Assembly (NCBI GenBank): GCA_002937895.1
Contig: PTKV01000003.1
Location: 1-64,000, forward strand
DNA: 64,000 nt
Direction of reading: 5' to 3'
DNA from: Alphaproteobacteria bacterium MarineAlpha5_Bin9
GTDB lineage: Bacteria; Pseudomonadota; Alphaproteobacteria; HIMB59; GCA-002718135
In this document: piece after piece, positions 1-10,093 of the stretch
Layout of the letters: each line of letters begins with the position of its first letter
How positions within the stretch are numbered: the stretch's first letter is position 1
The notes under the pieces: model-generated
What the model saw: only the letters and a program-made list of their open reading frames with translations
Told to the model about the DNA's origin: nothing
Database searches by the model: none
Program-made: the position numbers and the translations under genes

Positions 1-2016
1 ATAGGAGGAACTTTTACTGATTTAATCTTATTTAATGAAAAAAATGGTAAATTAACTGCATATAAATCTTTAAGTACTCCATCAGATCCCTCTAGCGGAG
101 TTGTAAACACTATAAATTTATCAAAAATTGACACTGCAAATATAAGTTTTTTTGTTCATGGGGGAACAACAGTAATAAATGCTATTACTGAAAGAAAGGG
201 AGTTAAAACAGCGCTTATTACTACTCTTGGATTTAGGGATATTTTAGGAATTATGCGAGGAAATAGACCAGATATGTATAATTTAAAGCCAAAAAAACCA
301 ACTCCATTTGTTGAAAGAAAGTTAAGATTTGAAGTAAAAGAAAGAGTAACTTCAGAGGGCAAGATTTTAACACCTTTGAACTTAGAATCTTTAGATGAAA
401 TTATAGATATATGTAAAAAAAATAAGGTTGAGTCTATAGCAATTCAATTTATGCATAGTTACCTTTTTACTGAAAACGAAAAAAAATGTGAAGAATACAT
501 AAAAAAAAGATTTCCAGAAGTTTCAATAACAATTTCTAGTGACATAACACGCGAATGGAGAGAGTTTGAAAGAGCTAATACAGCTGTACTTAATGCTTAT
601 GTCCAACCAATAGTTTTAAAATATTTTAATAACTTAGAAAAAAAATTAAATGATCTAGGAATAAATTGTGGTTTTACTGCAATGCAATCAAACGGTGGTA
701 CAACTTCATTTAATGGCGCTAAAAGACAACCAATAACTCTTGTTGAATCTGGTCCAGCTGCTGGAGTCAATGGAGCAGTTTTAGTAGGTAATTTAACAAA
801 TAAAGAAAATATTATTTATTTTGATGTAGGAGGAACAACAACTAAATGTGCATTAATTGAAAACGGTAAACCTAAAGTTACTACTGAATATAAACTTGAG
901 TGGAACAGATTCAATCCTGGATATCCTATAAGAGTTCCGGTCACAGATTTAGTTGAGATAGGTGCAGGAGGAGGCTCAATAGCTTGGTTTGATGCTGGAG
1001 GATCTCTTAAAGTAGGTCCTCAAAGTGCCGGTGCAGATCCGGGTCCTGCTTCTTATAATAAAGGTGGAACAGAACCAACAATTACTGATGCAAAACTTAT
1101 AACTGGAGTTATAAATCCTAAAAATTTTGCATCTGGACAATTTGAATTAAAAAAAGAGTTGGCAGAAAAGGCAATAAATAAAATAGCTTTAGGTTTAGGT
1201 GTTGATTTAATCACAGCTGCGTCTTCAATAGTTAGAGTAGCAGAAGCTAATATGATTAACGCACTAAAATTGGTATCTATTCAAAGAGGTTATGATCCAA
1301 GAGATTTTGTTCTTGTTGCTGGCGGTGGGGGAGGCCCAATGCATGTTTGTACTTTGGGGAAAGAACTGGGAGTAAGTGAGATAATTATTCCACCTTATCC
1401 TGGATATTTTTCTGCCTGGGGGATGTTAGCAACTGATCAAAGATCAGATTTTGCCATAACATCACTTATAAGATCTGAAAAAATTGATATTAATAAGATC
1501 AAATCTATTTTTAGTAAACTTGAAGAAGATGCTTATAATTATTTTACCTCAAACATTGATTTAGATAAAAATAAAATAAATTTTGAAAAAAGAATAGATA
1601 TGCGATATTTAGGACAAGAACACACTGTTACAATAACTATTAATGAAAGAGATTTTGATATTAAAAATATTCTTCAAGAATTTCATTTAGAGCATAAAAA
1701 AACATACACTTTTTCTTTAGATAATACTTCTATAGAATTCGTAACATTTAGACTTTCTGCATCATCAAATTCCCCTAAGCCAGAAATAAAAGAACTCTCA
1801 AGTAATTATAAGCTAGAAGATTCTATTATAGAAAAAAGAGAAATAAATTTTGGTGAAGAAGGTCTCCATAATGCTACAATTTTTGATAGAAATAAATTAC
1901 CAACTGGTTTAGAAATTGATGGACCTTTAGTTGTAGAAGAAGACTCAACTGTAACTATGGTTTTGCCAAATCAAAAACTTACAGTAGATAGTTTAGGATT
2001 TTTGAGAATTAAATAA
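1..2016 (+). CDS. Hydantoinase/oxoprolinase subunit A family protein (5' end cut by window)
   Basis: HyuA-type ATP-dependent subunit of the hydantoinase / 5-oxoprolinase / acetone carboxylase family, which hydrolyses or carboxylates ring amides and ketones together with a HyuB-type partner. The frame is open from base 1 and already shows IGGTFTD, the first phosphate-binding strand, so only roughly ten N-terminal residues are missing. The second ATPase motif (FDVGGTTTK, near codon 275), VESGPAAG (near codon 247) and GGGGGPMH (near codon 440) are intact, and the C-terminal beta-rich domain is present. About 671 residues are visible, the normal family length. No hyuB follows; the next gene is a transporter, so the partner is either upstream of the window or elsewhere. 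Substrate cannot be told from sequence. Confidence 0.87.
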   Translation: MGGTFTDLILFNEKNGKLTAYKSLSTPSDPSSGVVNTINLSKIDTANISFFVHGGTTVINAITERKGVKTALITTLGFRDILGIMRGNRPDMYNLKPKKPTPFVERKLRFEVKERVTSEGKILTPLNLESLDEIIDICKKNKVESIAIQFMHSYLFTENEKKCEEYIKKRFPEVSITISSDITREWREFERANTAVLNAYVQPIVLKYFNNLEKKLNDLGINCGFTAMQSNGGTTSFNGAKRQPITLVESGPAAGVNGAVLVGNLTNKENIIYFDVGGTTTKCALIENGKPKVTTEYKLEWNRFNPGYPIRVPVTDLVEIGAGGGSIAWFDAGGSLKVGPQSAGADPGPASYNKGGTEPTITDAKLITGVINPKNFASGQFELKKELAEKAINKIALGLGVDLITAASSIVRVAEANMINALKLVSIQRGYDPRDFVLVAGGGGGPMHVCTLGKELGVSEIIIPPYPGYFSAWGMLATDQRSDFAITSLIRSEKIDINKIKSIFSKLEEDAYNYFTSNIDLDKNKINFEKRIDMRYLGQEHTVTITINERDFDIKNILQEFHLEHKKTYTFSLDNTSIEFVTFRLSASSNSPKPEIKELSSNYKLEDSIIEKREINFGEEGLHNATIFDRNKLPTGLEIDGPLVVEEDSTVTMVLPNQKLTVDSLGFLRIK

Positions 2017-2065
2017 TTTATAAAACTTTAATAATTATTTTATGAATTAAAAAATAAAAAATGTA

Positions 2066-2956
2066 ATGATCAAAATTTTAAAAAATAATAATATAAAAGG
2101 TGTACTTTTTATGCTTTTAGCTGCATTTTTTTTTTCAATTAATGATGCACTAGTTAAATTTATTGTTAAAGAAATTAAAAATGATAATTCTTTATTCGAT
2201 GTAGTTTTCTTAAGAGGTATTTTTACAAGTTTATTTATTTTGATACTAATATTTTTGTATGGAAATTTTAAATTTAAAAAAATTTTTTATGATAAACGAT
2301 CGTACTTAAGAGGATTATGCGAAGTTCTAGCCGCTTTTACTTTTTTATCTAGCTTAATGCTAATGCCTATGGGTGATGTTTATACTCTCTTAAATACCAT
2401 TCCTCTAATAATTACTGCTATTGGCGCATTATTTTATAATGAGAAAGTTGGAATAAGGAGATGGTCTGCAGTATTTATTGGCTTTATTGGAGTTTTAATA
2501 GTTATTAATCCTTCAAATTTGAAGTTTGGACCTATTTTTATTTTACCTTTATTTTCTGCAATTTTTCTTACTATGAGGGATGTAATTTCAAAAGGATATA
2601 AAGATTCTTCTAATAGTTTAGAAATAATTTTTATAACAGCAGTTCTCGTCACTTTTTCTTTTGGTATAGCTTCTTTATTTTTTCCAGTTGATTTTAATAT
2701 TACAAACATATTTTATATATTATTTGCAAGCGCTGTCCTAACTATGGCATATTTGTTTTCTTTTTTAACTATTCTTTATGCTCCACTATCTTTAACTTCT
2801 TCATTTAGATATACAGGAATAGTTTTTGCAATTATATTAGGCTATTTCTTCTTTAATGAAATACCAAGCATTAATATGTTAATAGGAGCTATAATAATAT
2901 CTTTAAGTGGATTGTTCGTTATAAGAAGAGAGAAATTTTTAGGAAAAATAGATTAG
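2066..2956 (+). CDS. EamA-family (DMT superfamily) transporter
   Basis: 296-residue inner-membrane protein with about ten hydrophobic segments arranged as two EamA repeats, the architecture of drug/metabolite exporters. The opening segment (LLAAFFFSINDALVK) and the positions GDVYTLLNTIPLI and LTSSFRYTGIVFA fit the family well. It starts 49 bases after the HyuA-like gene and runs 2 bases before a LysE-type exporter, so the three genes may be co-transcribed. Two exporters behind a ring-amide enzyme could handle its substrate or product, but that is inference. Substrate unknown. Confidence 0.85.
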   Translation: MIKILKNNNIKGVLFMLLAAFFFSINDALVKFIVKEIKNDNSLFDVVFLRGIFTSLFILILIFLYGNFKFKKIFYDKRSYLRGLCEVLAAFTFLSSLMLMPMGDVYTLLNTIPLIITAIGALFYNEKVGIRRWSAVFIGFIGVLIVINPSNLKFGPIFILPLFSAIFLTMRDVISKGYKDSSNSLEIIFITAVLVTFSFGIASLFFPVDFNITNIFYILFASAVLTMAYLFSFLTILYAPLSLTSSFRYTGIVFAIILGYFFFNEIPSINMLIGAIIISLSGLFVIRREKFLGKID

Positions 2957-2958
2957 AT

Positions 2959-3588
2959 TTGATTAACTTTTTTATTATTGGTTTTTTAACAGGTTTAAGT
3001 CTTATACTTGCTATTGGTGCACAAAATATTTTTGTTATTGAACAAGGATTAAAAAATAAATTTGTTTTTCTAGTTTGTTTTATTTGTTCATTTTCAGATT
3101 TTCTTTTAATTTTTATAGGAATATTTATTTTTAATTTTTTTCAGAATTTATTTACTCCTTTAATTGAATTAAGCTTAAATATCTTACTAATATTTTTTTT
3201 ATTATATTTTATACGGAAAAAATGGAAAGAAAATATAGAATATATTAATTTAAATATTTCTAAAGCTAATCAAAAATTTTCTGAAGTGATTTTTAAAACA
3301 CTTAGTTTTACATTTTTGAATCCACATGTTTATTCTGATACAGTATTTATATTAGGCAATTTTTCTAAATCTTTCTTATTAAATCAAAAGATTTTTTTTG
3401 GACTTGGTGCTAGTTTAGCTTCATTATCATTCTTTTTTTTTCTTGGCTATCTATCAAAATTTTTTTCCAGTTATTTAAATTCAATTAATGTATGGAAAAA
3501 ATTAAATACGATAATAATAGCATTTATGTTTTTGATCACTTTATTAGTTGTTATTGAAACGTTTAATTTAATAAAAGATCTTATTTAA
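2959..3588 (+). CDS. LysE/ArgO-family amino-acid exporter
   Basis: 209-residue membrane protein with about six hydrophobic segments. The N-terminal motif GLSLILAIGAQNIFVIEQG is the family hallmark of LysE/ArgO (YggA) exporters, which expel basic amino acids using the proton gradient. FLNPHVYSDTVF in the middle also matches ArgO-type members. Translation appears to start at a TTG only two bases after the stop of the EamA gene; no in-frame ATG lies early enough to keep the conserved N-terminus. Likely translationally coupled to the gene before it. ArgO versus another LysE subfamily is not decided here. Confidence 0.85.
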   Translation: MINFFIIGFLTGLSLILAIGAQNIFVIEQGLKNKFVFLVCFICSFSDFLLIFIGIFIFNFFQNLFTPLIELSLNILLIFFLLYFIRKKWKENIEYINLNISKANQKFSEVIFKTLSFTFLNPHVYSDTVFILGNFSKSFLLNQKIFFGLGASLASLSFFFFLGYLSKFFSSYLNSINVWKKLNTIIIAFMFLITLLVVIETFNLIKDLI

Positions 3589-3639
3589 TTAATTATTAAA
3601 ATTAATAAATTATACATAATATATTTTATCAGAAAATAT

Positions 3640-5235
3640 TTATGAAATAGCTCTAATTAATTCATTTGTATAATTACTTTTTGGATGATTAAGAATTCTT
3701 TTAGCAACCCCTTTTTCAACAATTTTTCCATTTTTTATAACTATGATTGTGTCAGCGACAGCTTGAATAACTTTTATGTCGTGACTAATGAAAATATAAC
3801 TTAAACTATATTTTAGTTGTAATTTATTTAATAAATCTAAAATCTGATTTTGTATACTTACATCCAAAGCAGAAGTAGGCTCATCAAGTATCATAAGTTT
3901 AGGTTTTAATATAAGGGCTCTAGCAATTGATATTCTTTGCCTTTGACCTCCTGAAAACTCATGTGGATATCGATTATAAACTTCTTTATATTCTAGTCCA
4001 ACTTCATTAATTACATTTTTAATTTTGTTATTTTTTTCTCTATCATTTAAATTATTAAAATGCACATCCAATCCTTCAGAAATAATTTGTTTAATTGTCA
4101 TTCTAGGGCTTAATGAGCTAAAAGGATCTTGAAAAACAACTTGCATATCTTTTCGTAATTCTTTTATTTGACTTAAATTTAAGTTTTTAATTTTTTTATT
4201 TCTAAATATAATTTCACCTTGTGAGTTAATTAATTTAAGTAAAGCCATTATTAATGATGTTTTGCCAGAGCCAGATTCGCCAACAATTCCTATAGTTTCA
4301 CCTTCATTAAGTTTAAAACTGATATTATCAACTGCTTTTACATAGTCAACAACCCTTCTAAACAACCCTTTTTTTATTGGATACCAAACTTTTAATTTTT
4401 CTACTTCTAATATATTTTTTTTATATGAATTTTTATCAAAAAGAGTTTTATTTTTTGCTTGAGAAGAAATAAGTTCTTTTGTGTAGCTATGCTTAGGACT
4501 TTTAAATATTATATTAGTAAAGTCTTGCTCAACTATTGTACCATTTTTCATAATACAAATATAATCTGCAATTTTTTTTACCACAGCAAGATCGTGACTA
4601 ATAAAAAGAATAGACATTTTTAAATTATTCTGGAGTTCTTTCAATAGTTTTAAAATTTGTAATTGTATAGTTACATCAAGGGCAGTAGTTGGTTCATCAG
4701 CAATTAATAAATCAGGATTATTTGCTATACTCATTGCTATCATTACTCGTTGTCTTTGTCCTCCAGATAATTCGTGTGGATATGACTTTAATCTATCAGA
4801 AAGATTATTTAAACCAACTAAACTTAATAAATGTTTTGTTTTTTTCATTGCATCAATTTTATTAATAGAATTGTGAAGTAAAATTATCTCATTTATTTGT
4901 TTTTGAATTGTGTGCAATGGATTCAGGCTGGACATAGGTTCTTGAAAAATTGTAGTTATTTTATTACCTCTAATTAATTTGATGTCTTTTTCATCTAAAT
5001 CTAATAAATTTTTGTTCTGATAACTTATTTTGCCACTTTTGTGAAAAGCGGAAGGATAGGGTAGTAATTTTAAAATGCTTAAAGCTGTAACTGTTTTTCC
5101 TGAACCAGATTCCCCAACTAATGCAACGGTTTTCCCCTTCGGTATATTAAATGATATTGAATTAACAACATTTTTTTCAACACCTTGAGAATTAAAACCT
5201 ATACTTAAATCTTTAATTTCAATTAAGTTTTCCAT
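3640..5235 (-). CDS. yejF: Peptide/microcin-C-type ABC transporter, double ATPase (YejF)
   Basis: ATP-hydrolysing subunit of a YejABEF-type oligopeptide importer, with both ABC domains fused in one chain. Each half has a Walker A (GESGSGKT, near residues 40 and 320), a signature (LSGGQRQR and FSGGQRQR) and a Walker B with DEPT(T/S)ALD. I start it at the ATG at 5235, one base past the yejE stop, rather than at an upstream TTG that would overlap yejE by 17 bases. Length 531 residues, normal for YejF. Last gene of the minus-strand run yejA-yejB-yejE-yejF. The general alternative is a Dpp/Opp-type transporter, but the fused double ATPase and gene order favour Yej. Confidence 0.93.
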   Translation of the reverse strand: MENLIEIKDLSIGFNSQGVEKNVVNSISFNIPKGKTVALVGESGSGKTVTALSILKLLPYPSAFHKSGKISYQNKNLLDLDEKDIKLIRGNKITTIFQEPMSSLNPLHTIQKQINEIILLHNSINKIDAMKKTKHLLSLVGLNNLSDRLKSYPHELSGGQRQRVMIAMSIANNPDLLIADEPTTALDVTIQLQILKLLKELQNNLKMSILFISHDLAVVKKIADYICIMKNGTIVEQDFTNIIFKSPKHSYTKELISSQAKNKTLFDKNSYKKNILEVEKLKVWYPIKKGLFRRVVDYVKAVDNISFKLNEGETIGIVGESGSGKTSLIMALLKLINSQGEIIFRNKKIKNLNLSQIKELRKDMQVVFQDPFSSLSPRMTIKQIISEGLDVHFNNLNDREKNNKIKNVINEVGLEYKEVYNRYPHEFSGGQRQRISIARALILKPKLMILDEPTSALDVSIQNQILDLLNKLQLKYSLSYIFISHDIKVIQAVADTIIVIKNGKIVEKGVAKRILNHPKSNYTNELIRAIS

Positions 5236-5236
5236 A

Positions 5237-6274
5237 TTATTTGTTTTGAGCAAATGTTTTTCTTGGATCTAAAGAATCTCTAATAGCTTCTCCAACAAAC
5301 ACTAAAAGACTTAGCATTATTGCAAGAGTGAAGAAACTTGTTATTCCCAACCAGGGTGCTTGTAAGTTGTTTCTTCCTTGATTTACCATCTCACCTAGTG
5401 AAGCTGATCCAGGAGGTAGGCCAAAGCCTAAAAAATCTAAACCAGAGAGAACTGTAACTGAAGCACTTAAATTAAAAGGAAGGAAAGTTATTGTTGCCAC
5501 AGTTGCATTTGGCAAAAGGTGTCTAAAAATAATTTTAGTATTGGAAACGCCTAGAGCTTTTGCAGCTCTTACATAGTCGAAGTTTCTAGCACGCAAAAAC
5601 TCTGCTCTAACTACTCCCACGTATCCCATCCAACTAAATAAAAGGAGTATGATAAGAAGCCACCAAAAATTTGGTTGAACTACGCTTGCTAAAATTATTA
5701 ATACATAAAGTGTTGGAATAGCTGACCAAATTTCCATAAATCTTTGAAAAAATAAATCAATATTTCCTCCAAAATATCCTTGGACAGCACCTGCTGTGAC
5801 TCCAATAATCATTGAAAAAAAAGTAAGAGTTAATCCAAATAAAATAGAAATACGGAATCCATGAATTAACCTTGATAGAACATCTCTAGCTTGATCATCT
5901 GTTCCTAACCAATTTTTAGGTGAGGGAGCTGAAGGAGCAGCAGAATCTAAATCTCTTATTATTGTATCATAAGAATAAGGAATAATTGGCCAAACCATCC
6001 AACCTTTATTATTTATTAATTTTTTTACATAAGGATCCAAATAATCTGCTTCAGTTTCAAAATCTCCACCAAACTGAGTTTCAGAATAGATATTAATTAT
6101 AGGAAAATAATATTTACTTTCAAATTTCATAATCAAAGGTTTATCATTCGCTATAAAATCAGCACATAAGGAAATAAAAAATAAAGTCACAAAAATAATG
6201 AATGAGTAAAATCCACGTTTATTAGATATAAAATTATTAATACGTCTTTTATTTAAAGGAGATATATTTTTCAT
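5237..6274 (-). CDS. yejE: Peptide ABC transporter permease (YejE)
   Basis: 345-residue inner-membrane permease. After an N-terminal helix (about residues 20-45) comes a long periplasmic stretch of roughly 90 residues, the distinguishing mark of YejE within the DppC/OppC family. Five further membrane segments follow. The EAA loop that docks on the ATPase is visible as [22 protein letters not shown]. The ATG overlaps the yejB stop by four bases (ATGA), so translation is coupled. It pairs with YejB to form the channel. Confidence 0.92.
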   Translation of the reverse strand: MKNISPLNKRRINNFISNKRGFYSFIIFVTLFFISLCADFIANDKPLIMKFESKYYFPIINIYSETQFGGDFETEADYLDPYVKKLINNKGWMVWPIIPYSYDTIIRDLDSAAPSAPSPKNWLGTDDQARDVLSRLIHGFRISILFGLTLTFFSMIIGVTAGAVQGYFGGNIDLFFQRFMEIWSAIPTLYVLIILASVVQPNFWWLLIILLLFSWMGYVGVVRAEFLRARNFDYVRAAKALGVSNTKIIFRHLLPNATVATITFLPFNLSASVTVLSGLDFLGFGLPPGSASLGEMVNQGRNNLQAPWLGITSFFTLAIMLSLLVFVGEAIRDSLDPRKTFAQNK

Positions 6275-7380
6275 TTAATTTCTCTTGATTCAAAATCTAT
6301 TCTAGGATCAATTATGGAATACATGACATCACCTATAATCCCCATGATTAAGCCTAATAAAGAAAAGAAATATAGTGTAGCGAATATAACCGGATAATCT
6401 CTTGATAAGGTTGCTTCATAGCCTAACAGGCCTAATCCATCGAGAGAAAAAATAACTTCTATAAATAAAGAACTAGAAAACAAAATTCCTATAAAAGCCG
6501 ATGGAAATCCAGCAATAACTATTAGCATAGCGTTTCTAAATACATGCCCATACAATACTTTTCTTTCTGATAAACCTTTTGCTCTAGCAGTCATTACATA
6601 TTGTTGATTAATTTGATCAATAAACGAGTTTTTAGTTAAGAAAGTTAAACCTGCAAAACCACTTACTATCATTGCTAATAAAGGAAGCGTTAGGTGCCAA
6701 AAATAATCTATGATTTTTTCTATTAAATTTAAATCACTAAAGTTATCTGAAAAAAGACCTCTTAAGGGAAATATGTCCATGTATCTTCCACCAGCAAAAA
6801 AAACAATTAATATTACTGCAAATAAAAAATTTGGAATTGCATAACCTATAGTTATAATTGTACTTGAAGTAATATCAAAGTTACTTCCATCCTTAATTGC
6901 TTTTCTTATTCCAAGGGGGATTGATATCAAATAAACTAACAAAGTTGTCCATAATCCTAAAGATATAGATACGGGCATTTTTTCTAAAACTAAATCAATA
7001 ACTAGTGTATTTCTAAAAAAGCTTTCTCCGAAATTAAAAGTTAAATAATTTTTGATCATTTTAAAAAAACGATTTAAAGGAGGTTGATCCATTCCATACA
7101 TTTTTTCTATTTCTTTAATTATATCTTCATCTAATCCTTGAGCTCCTCTATATTTACTATCAATATTATCTGTTGAAGTGTTATCAAAGCTTCTTAAAGT
7201 TTCTCCTTCATCGCTACCTGAAAATCTTGCAGTAGATTCTATTGCAGTTCCAGTTATTTTAGCAATCATTTGTTCTACTGGTCCACCTGGAACTATTTGA
7301 ACAACTGCAAAATTTAATAACATTATTCCAAACAGCGTTGGGATTACTAAAAGTAACCGTCTAACAATATATGCGGTCAT
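6271..7380 (-). CDS. yejB: Peptide ABC transporter permease (YejB)
   Basis: 369-residue permease of the DppB/OppB family. It opens with the characteristic [21 protein letters not shown] helix, followed by a long soluble insertion (about residues 35-110) typical of YejB, then five membrane segments. The coupling EAA loop reads [23 protein letters not shown]. It lies between the binding protein gene (49-base gap) and yejE (4-base overlap). Confidence 0.92.
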   Translation of the reverse strand: MTAYIVRRLLLVIPTLFGIMLLNFAVVQIVPGGPVEQMIAKITGTAIESTARFSGSDEGETLRSFDNTSTDNIDSKYRGAQGLDEDIIKEIEKMYGMDQPPLNRFFKMIKNYLTFNFGESFFRNTLVIDLVLEKMPVSISLGLWTTLLVYLISIPLGIRKAIKDGSNFDITSSTIITIGYAIPNFLFAVILIVFFAGGRYMDIFPLRGLFSDNFSDLNLIEKIIDYFWHLTLPLLAMIVSGFAGLTFLTKNSFIDQINQQYVMTARAKGLSERKVLYGHVFRNAMLIVIAGFPSAFIGILFSSSLFIEVIFSLDGLGLLGYEATLSRDYPVIFATLYFFSLLGLIMGIIGDVMYSIIDPRIDFESREIK

Positions 7381-7429
7381 ACTTTTAATTATAGCATTAA
7401 TTATGAATAAATAATCTCAATTAAATAAA

Positions 7430-9262
7430 TTATTGAATAGATTTCTTTCTTTCTTTGAGATTACCTTGTTTATTCTCATCGATCCACCAAGTATTAGTTC
7501 CCAAAGAATATTTAGGTCTAACTTCAGGTTTATCAAATATATCCCAATGAAGAGTTCTATATGATGAAATATGCCATTGAGGTATTATATAATGATTCCA
7601 TAAGAGTACTCTGTCTAAAGATTTTGTGAGAGTAATTAACTCTTTTCTATCTTTTGCATTAATTAATTTTTCAATCAATTTATCAACAATTGGATCTTGT
7701 ATACCAATAATATTTCTAGAACCTATTGTATCTGCTGCTTGTGAGCCCCAAAAATCTCTTTGTTCATTTCCTGGTGATAAAGATTGCCTAAAAGTAGCTA
7801 CAACCATATCAAACTCAAAATTTTCTAATAATTTTTGGTATTGTGCTGAGTCAATTGTTCGAACATTTGCAGTTATTCCAAGCTTTTCTAAATTTTGTTT
7901 GAAAGGCAGTACAATTCTTTCAAAGGCAGGTGAATTTAAAAGAATTTCAAATTCAAAATGTTTTTTTGATTCTTTTTCTATTAGTTTTCCATTTACTAAA
8001 TCCCAGCCAGCTTCCTTTAAAAGTTTAGTAGCTTCTTTTAGTTCAGATCTTATAAATCCAGAACCATCAGTTTTTGGTGGATTAAATTCTTTTATAAATA
8101 AATCTTTAGGTAAATCTTGTTTGTATTTATTTAAAAATTTTAATTCTAGTTCTGAAGGTAATCCATCTGATGCTAATTCTGAATTTTCAAAATAGCTGTT
8201 AGTTCTTTTATATGCGTTATAAAAAAGATTTTTATTACTCCATTCAAAATCAAATGCATATGAAAGAGCTTCTCTCACTTTTTTATCTTTAAAAAAGTCT
8301 TTACGAATATTAAATGCAAATGCTTGCATTCCTTGTGGATTCTCATGTTCAATCAATTCTTTAATAATTAGTTTATTTTCCACAGCAGGTATTTCATAAC
8401 TAGTAGCCCATTCTTTGGAGCTATTTTCTGAAAAGAAATCCATTTCTCCTGATTTAAAAGCTTCTCTCTCTATGTTTCTATCTTTATAATAATCATATTT
8501 TATTATTCCAAAATTATCTGTTCCTTTTTTGATTGGAACATTTTTACCCCAATAATCTAAATTAATTTCGTATGTAATACTTTTTCCAGCATCAAAAGAT
8601 TTAATTTTATATGGCCCACTTCCAATTGGTATCTCTAATGTAGTTTCTTCAAAATCTTTATTCTCCCAATAATGTTTTGGTAAAACTGGCAATTGACCAA
8701 CGATTAAAACTAGTTCTTTGTTAGTATTTCCTTTAAAAATAAATTTTACTTTTAAATTATTTTCTTTGATTACATCAACCACATCTCCATAATAGAAATT
8801 ATAGAATGGGTGCCCCTTTTCCATCAAAGTATTGAAAGTCCAAATAACATCATCAGCGGTAATTTTTTTTCCATCATGCCATCTTGCCTCATCTCTTAAT
8901 GTAAATGCTACCCAAGATCTATCATCTGGCCATTCAATGGTTTCTGCAATTAATCCATATTGAGAGAAAGCTTCGTCACTTGATGCAAGTGTTAATGTTT
9001 CAAAAAGATTAGAAACTCCTGCAGCAGGGTTACCTTTCAAAATAAATGGATTTAAAGAGTCAAAAGTGCCTGTTGTACTAAAGACTACTTTACCACCTTT
9101 AATTGCTTCAGGATTTACATAATCAAGATGTTTGAAATTACTCTTGTATTTTGTTTCTCCATGCATAGCAATACCATGAGAAATATTTATTTCTGCACTT
9201 AAAGAGAATGAAACAAAAAGAAAAATACATAATTGTAACTTTGTTATAAAAAATCTATTCAT
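7430..9262 (-). CDS. yejA: Periplasmic peptide-binding protein (YejA family)
   Basis: 610-residue extracellular solute-binding protein, family 5. A signal peptide covers about the first 23 residues (hydrophobic stretch LCIFLFVSFSLSA), so the mature protein is periplasmic. It then shows SBP_bac_5 landmarks: HGETKYKSNFKHLDYVNPEA near the start and DDVIWTFNTL in the first lobe. First gene of the yejABEF run, so the operon promoter should lie upstream, between about 9262 and 9304. Known relatives bind oligopeptides or microcin C; the ligand here is unknown, and peptide scavenging is the likely role. Confidence 0.92.
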   Translation of the reverse strand: MNRFFITKLQLCIFLFVSFSLSAEINISHGIAMHGETKYKSNFKHLDYVNPEAIKGGKVVFSTTGTFDSLNPFILKGNPAAGVSNLFETLTLASSDEAFSQYGLIAETIEWPDDRSWVAFTLRDEARWHDGKKITADDVIWTFNTLMEKGHPFYNFYYGDVVDVIKENNLKVKFIFKGNTNKELVLIVGQLPVLPKHYWENKDFEETTLEIPIGSGPYKIKSFDAGKSITYEINLDYWGKNVPIKKGTDNFGIIKYDYYKDRNIEREAFKSGEMDFFSENSSKEWATSYEIPAVENKLIIKELIEHENPQGMQAFAFNIRKDFFKDKKVREALSYAFDFEWSNKNLFYNAYKRTNSYFENSELASDGLPSELELKFLNKYKQDLPKDLFIKEFNPPKTDGSGFIRSELKEATKLLKEAGWDLVNGKLIEKESKKHFEFEILLNSPAFERIVLPFKQNLEKLGITANVRTIDSAQYQKLLENFEFDMVVATFRQSLSPGNEQRDFWGSQAADTIGSRNIIGIQDPIVDKLIEKLINAKDRKELITLTKSLDRVLLWNHYIIPQWHISSYRTLHWDIFDKPEVRPKYSLGTNTWWIDENKQGNLKERKKSIQ

Positions 9263-9303
9263 AAATTTATCCTAAAAAAATAAAAATTAATTTTAATTAT
9301 ATT

Positions 9304-10086
9304 TTAAATATTTTTCAATATTTCTATCACCTGTTTGTGAATGTTTTTGTTTGCTGAAGCTACTAAACTTCCATCAGAGTCTATTTTTATAGATTTATTG
9401 TTTTTATCAGATATTACACCTCCAGCTCCTTGTATCACTGGAATTAAAGCCATATAATCATGAACCTTTAGGGTATCTTCAATAACTATATCTATAAGTC
9501 CTGACGCTAACATTCCGTACATATAGCAATCACCACCCATACGATAATATGCTGATTTTTTAGTTACTTTCTCAAAGCCTTTTCTAAATTTCTGATTATC
9601 AAAGTATAAACCTGAACTATAGGCATAACTTTTACTAATTAATTTCTTTTTTGAAGTTGATATTATTTTATTATTTAATTTTGTAGGTTGATCTTTTAAA
9701 CCAACCCATCTTTCTTTATGGGCCGGACAATTTATTATTCCTATAATAGGTTCATTATTTTTTAATAAAGCGATAAGGGTGCCAAAATCTTTGTGACCAG
9801 AAATATAACTTCTAGTTCCATCAATAGGATCAATTACCCAAGTATATTTATTTTTATTATTTTTTTCTTTATATTCTTCCCCTAAAATATTGTGAGATGG
9901 AAATTTTTTAGAAATCATCTCTCTTATTTTCTTTTCACATTTTATATCTGCAATAGTAACAGGAGAGCCATCTATTTTTTTTTTAACAATAAATTCTTTT
10001 CTAAAATACTTCATTACTATTTTTTCCGAAATATCAGCTAATTTATTTGCAAATTTTGCAAAATTATTAATTTCATTTTTTAACAT
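9304..10086 (-). CDS. hisN: Inositol-monophosphatase-family phosphatase, histidinol-phosphatase (HisN) type
   Basis: 260-residue metal-dependent phosphatase of the IMPase superfamily. The metal site is complete: GEEY (first Glu), DPIDGTRSYISG (the family motif) and a distal Asp in HDYMALIPVIQGAGG. The distal motif resembles HisN-type histidinol-phosphatases (Y-x-ALIP) more than the WDxAA of true inositol phosphatases, so a role in histidine synthesis (histidinol phosphate to histidinol) is most likely. A second, CysQ-like paralogue lies at 62947-63759. Eight bases separate it from the cytochrome c gene upstream. Assignment to HisN rests on motif flavour only. Confidence 0.8.
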   Translation of the reverse strand: MLKNEINNFAKFANKLADISEKIVMKYFRKEFIVKKKIDGSPVTIADIKCEKKIREMISKKFPSHNILGEEYKEKNNKNKYTWVIDPIDGTRSYISGHKDFGTLIALLKNNEPIIGIINCPAHKERWVGLKDQPTKLNNKIISTSKKKLISKSYAYSSGLYFDNQKFRKGFEKVTKKSAYYRMGGDCYMYGMLASGLIDIVIEDTLKVHDYMALIPVIQGAGGVISDKNNKSIKIDSDGSLVASANKNIHKQVIEILKNI

Positions 10087-10093
10087 ATTATAT

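Noticed and set aside
7626..8195. 189-residue plus-strand open frame
   Set aside because: It lies wholly antisense inside yejA, has no start context or recognisable domain, and its composition mirrors the gene beneath it.
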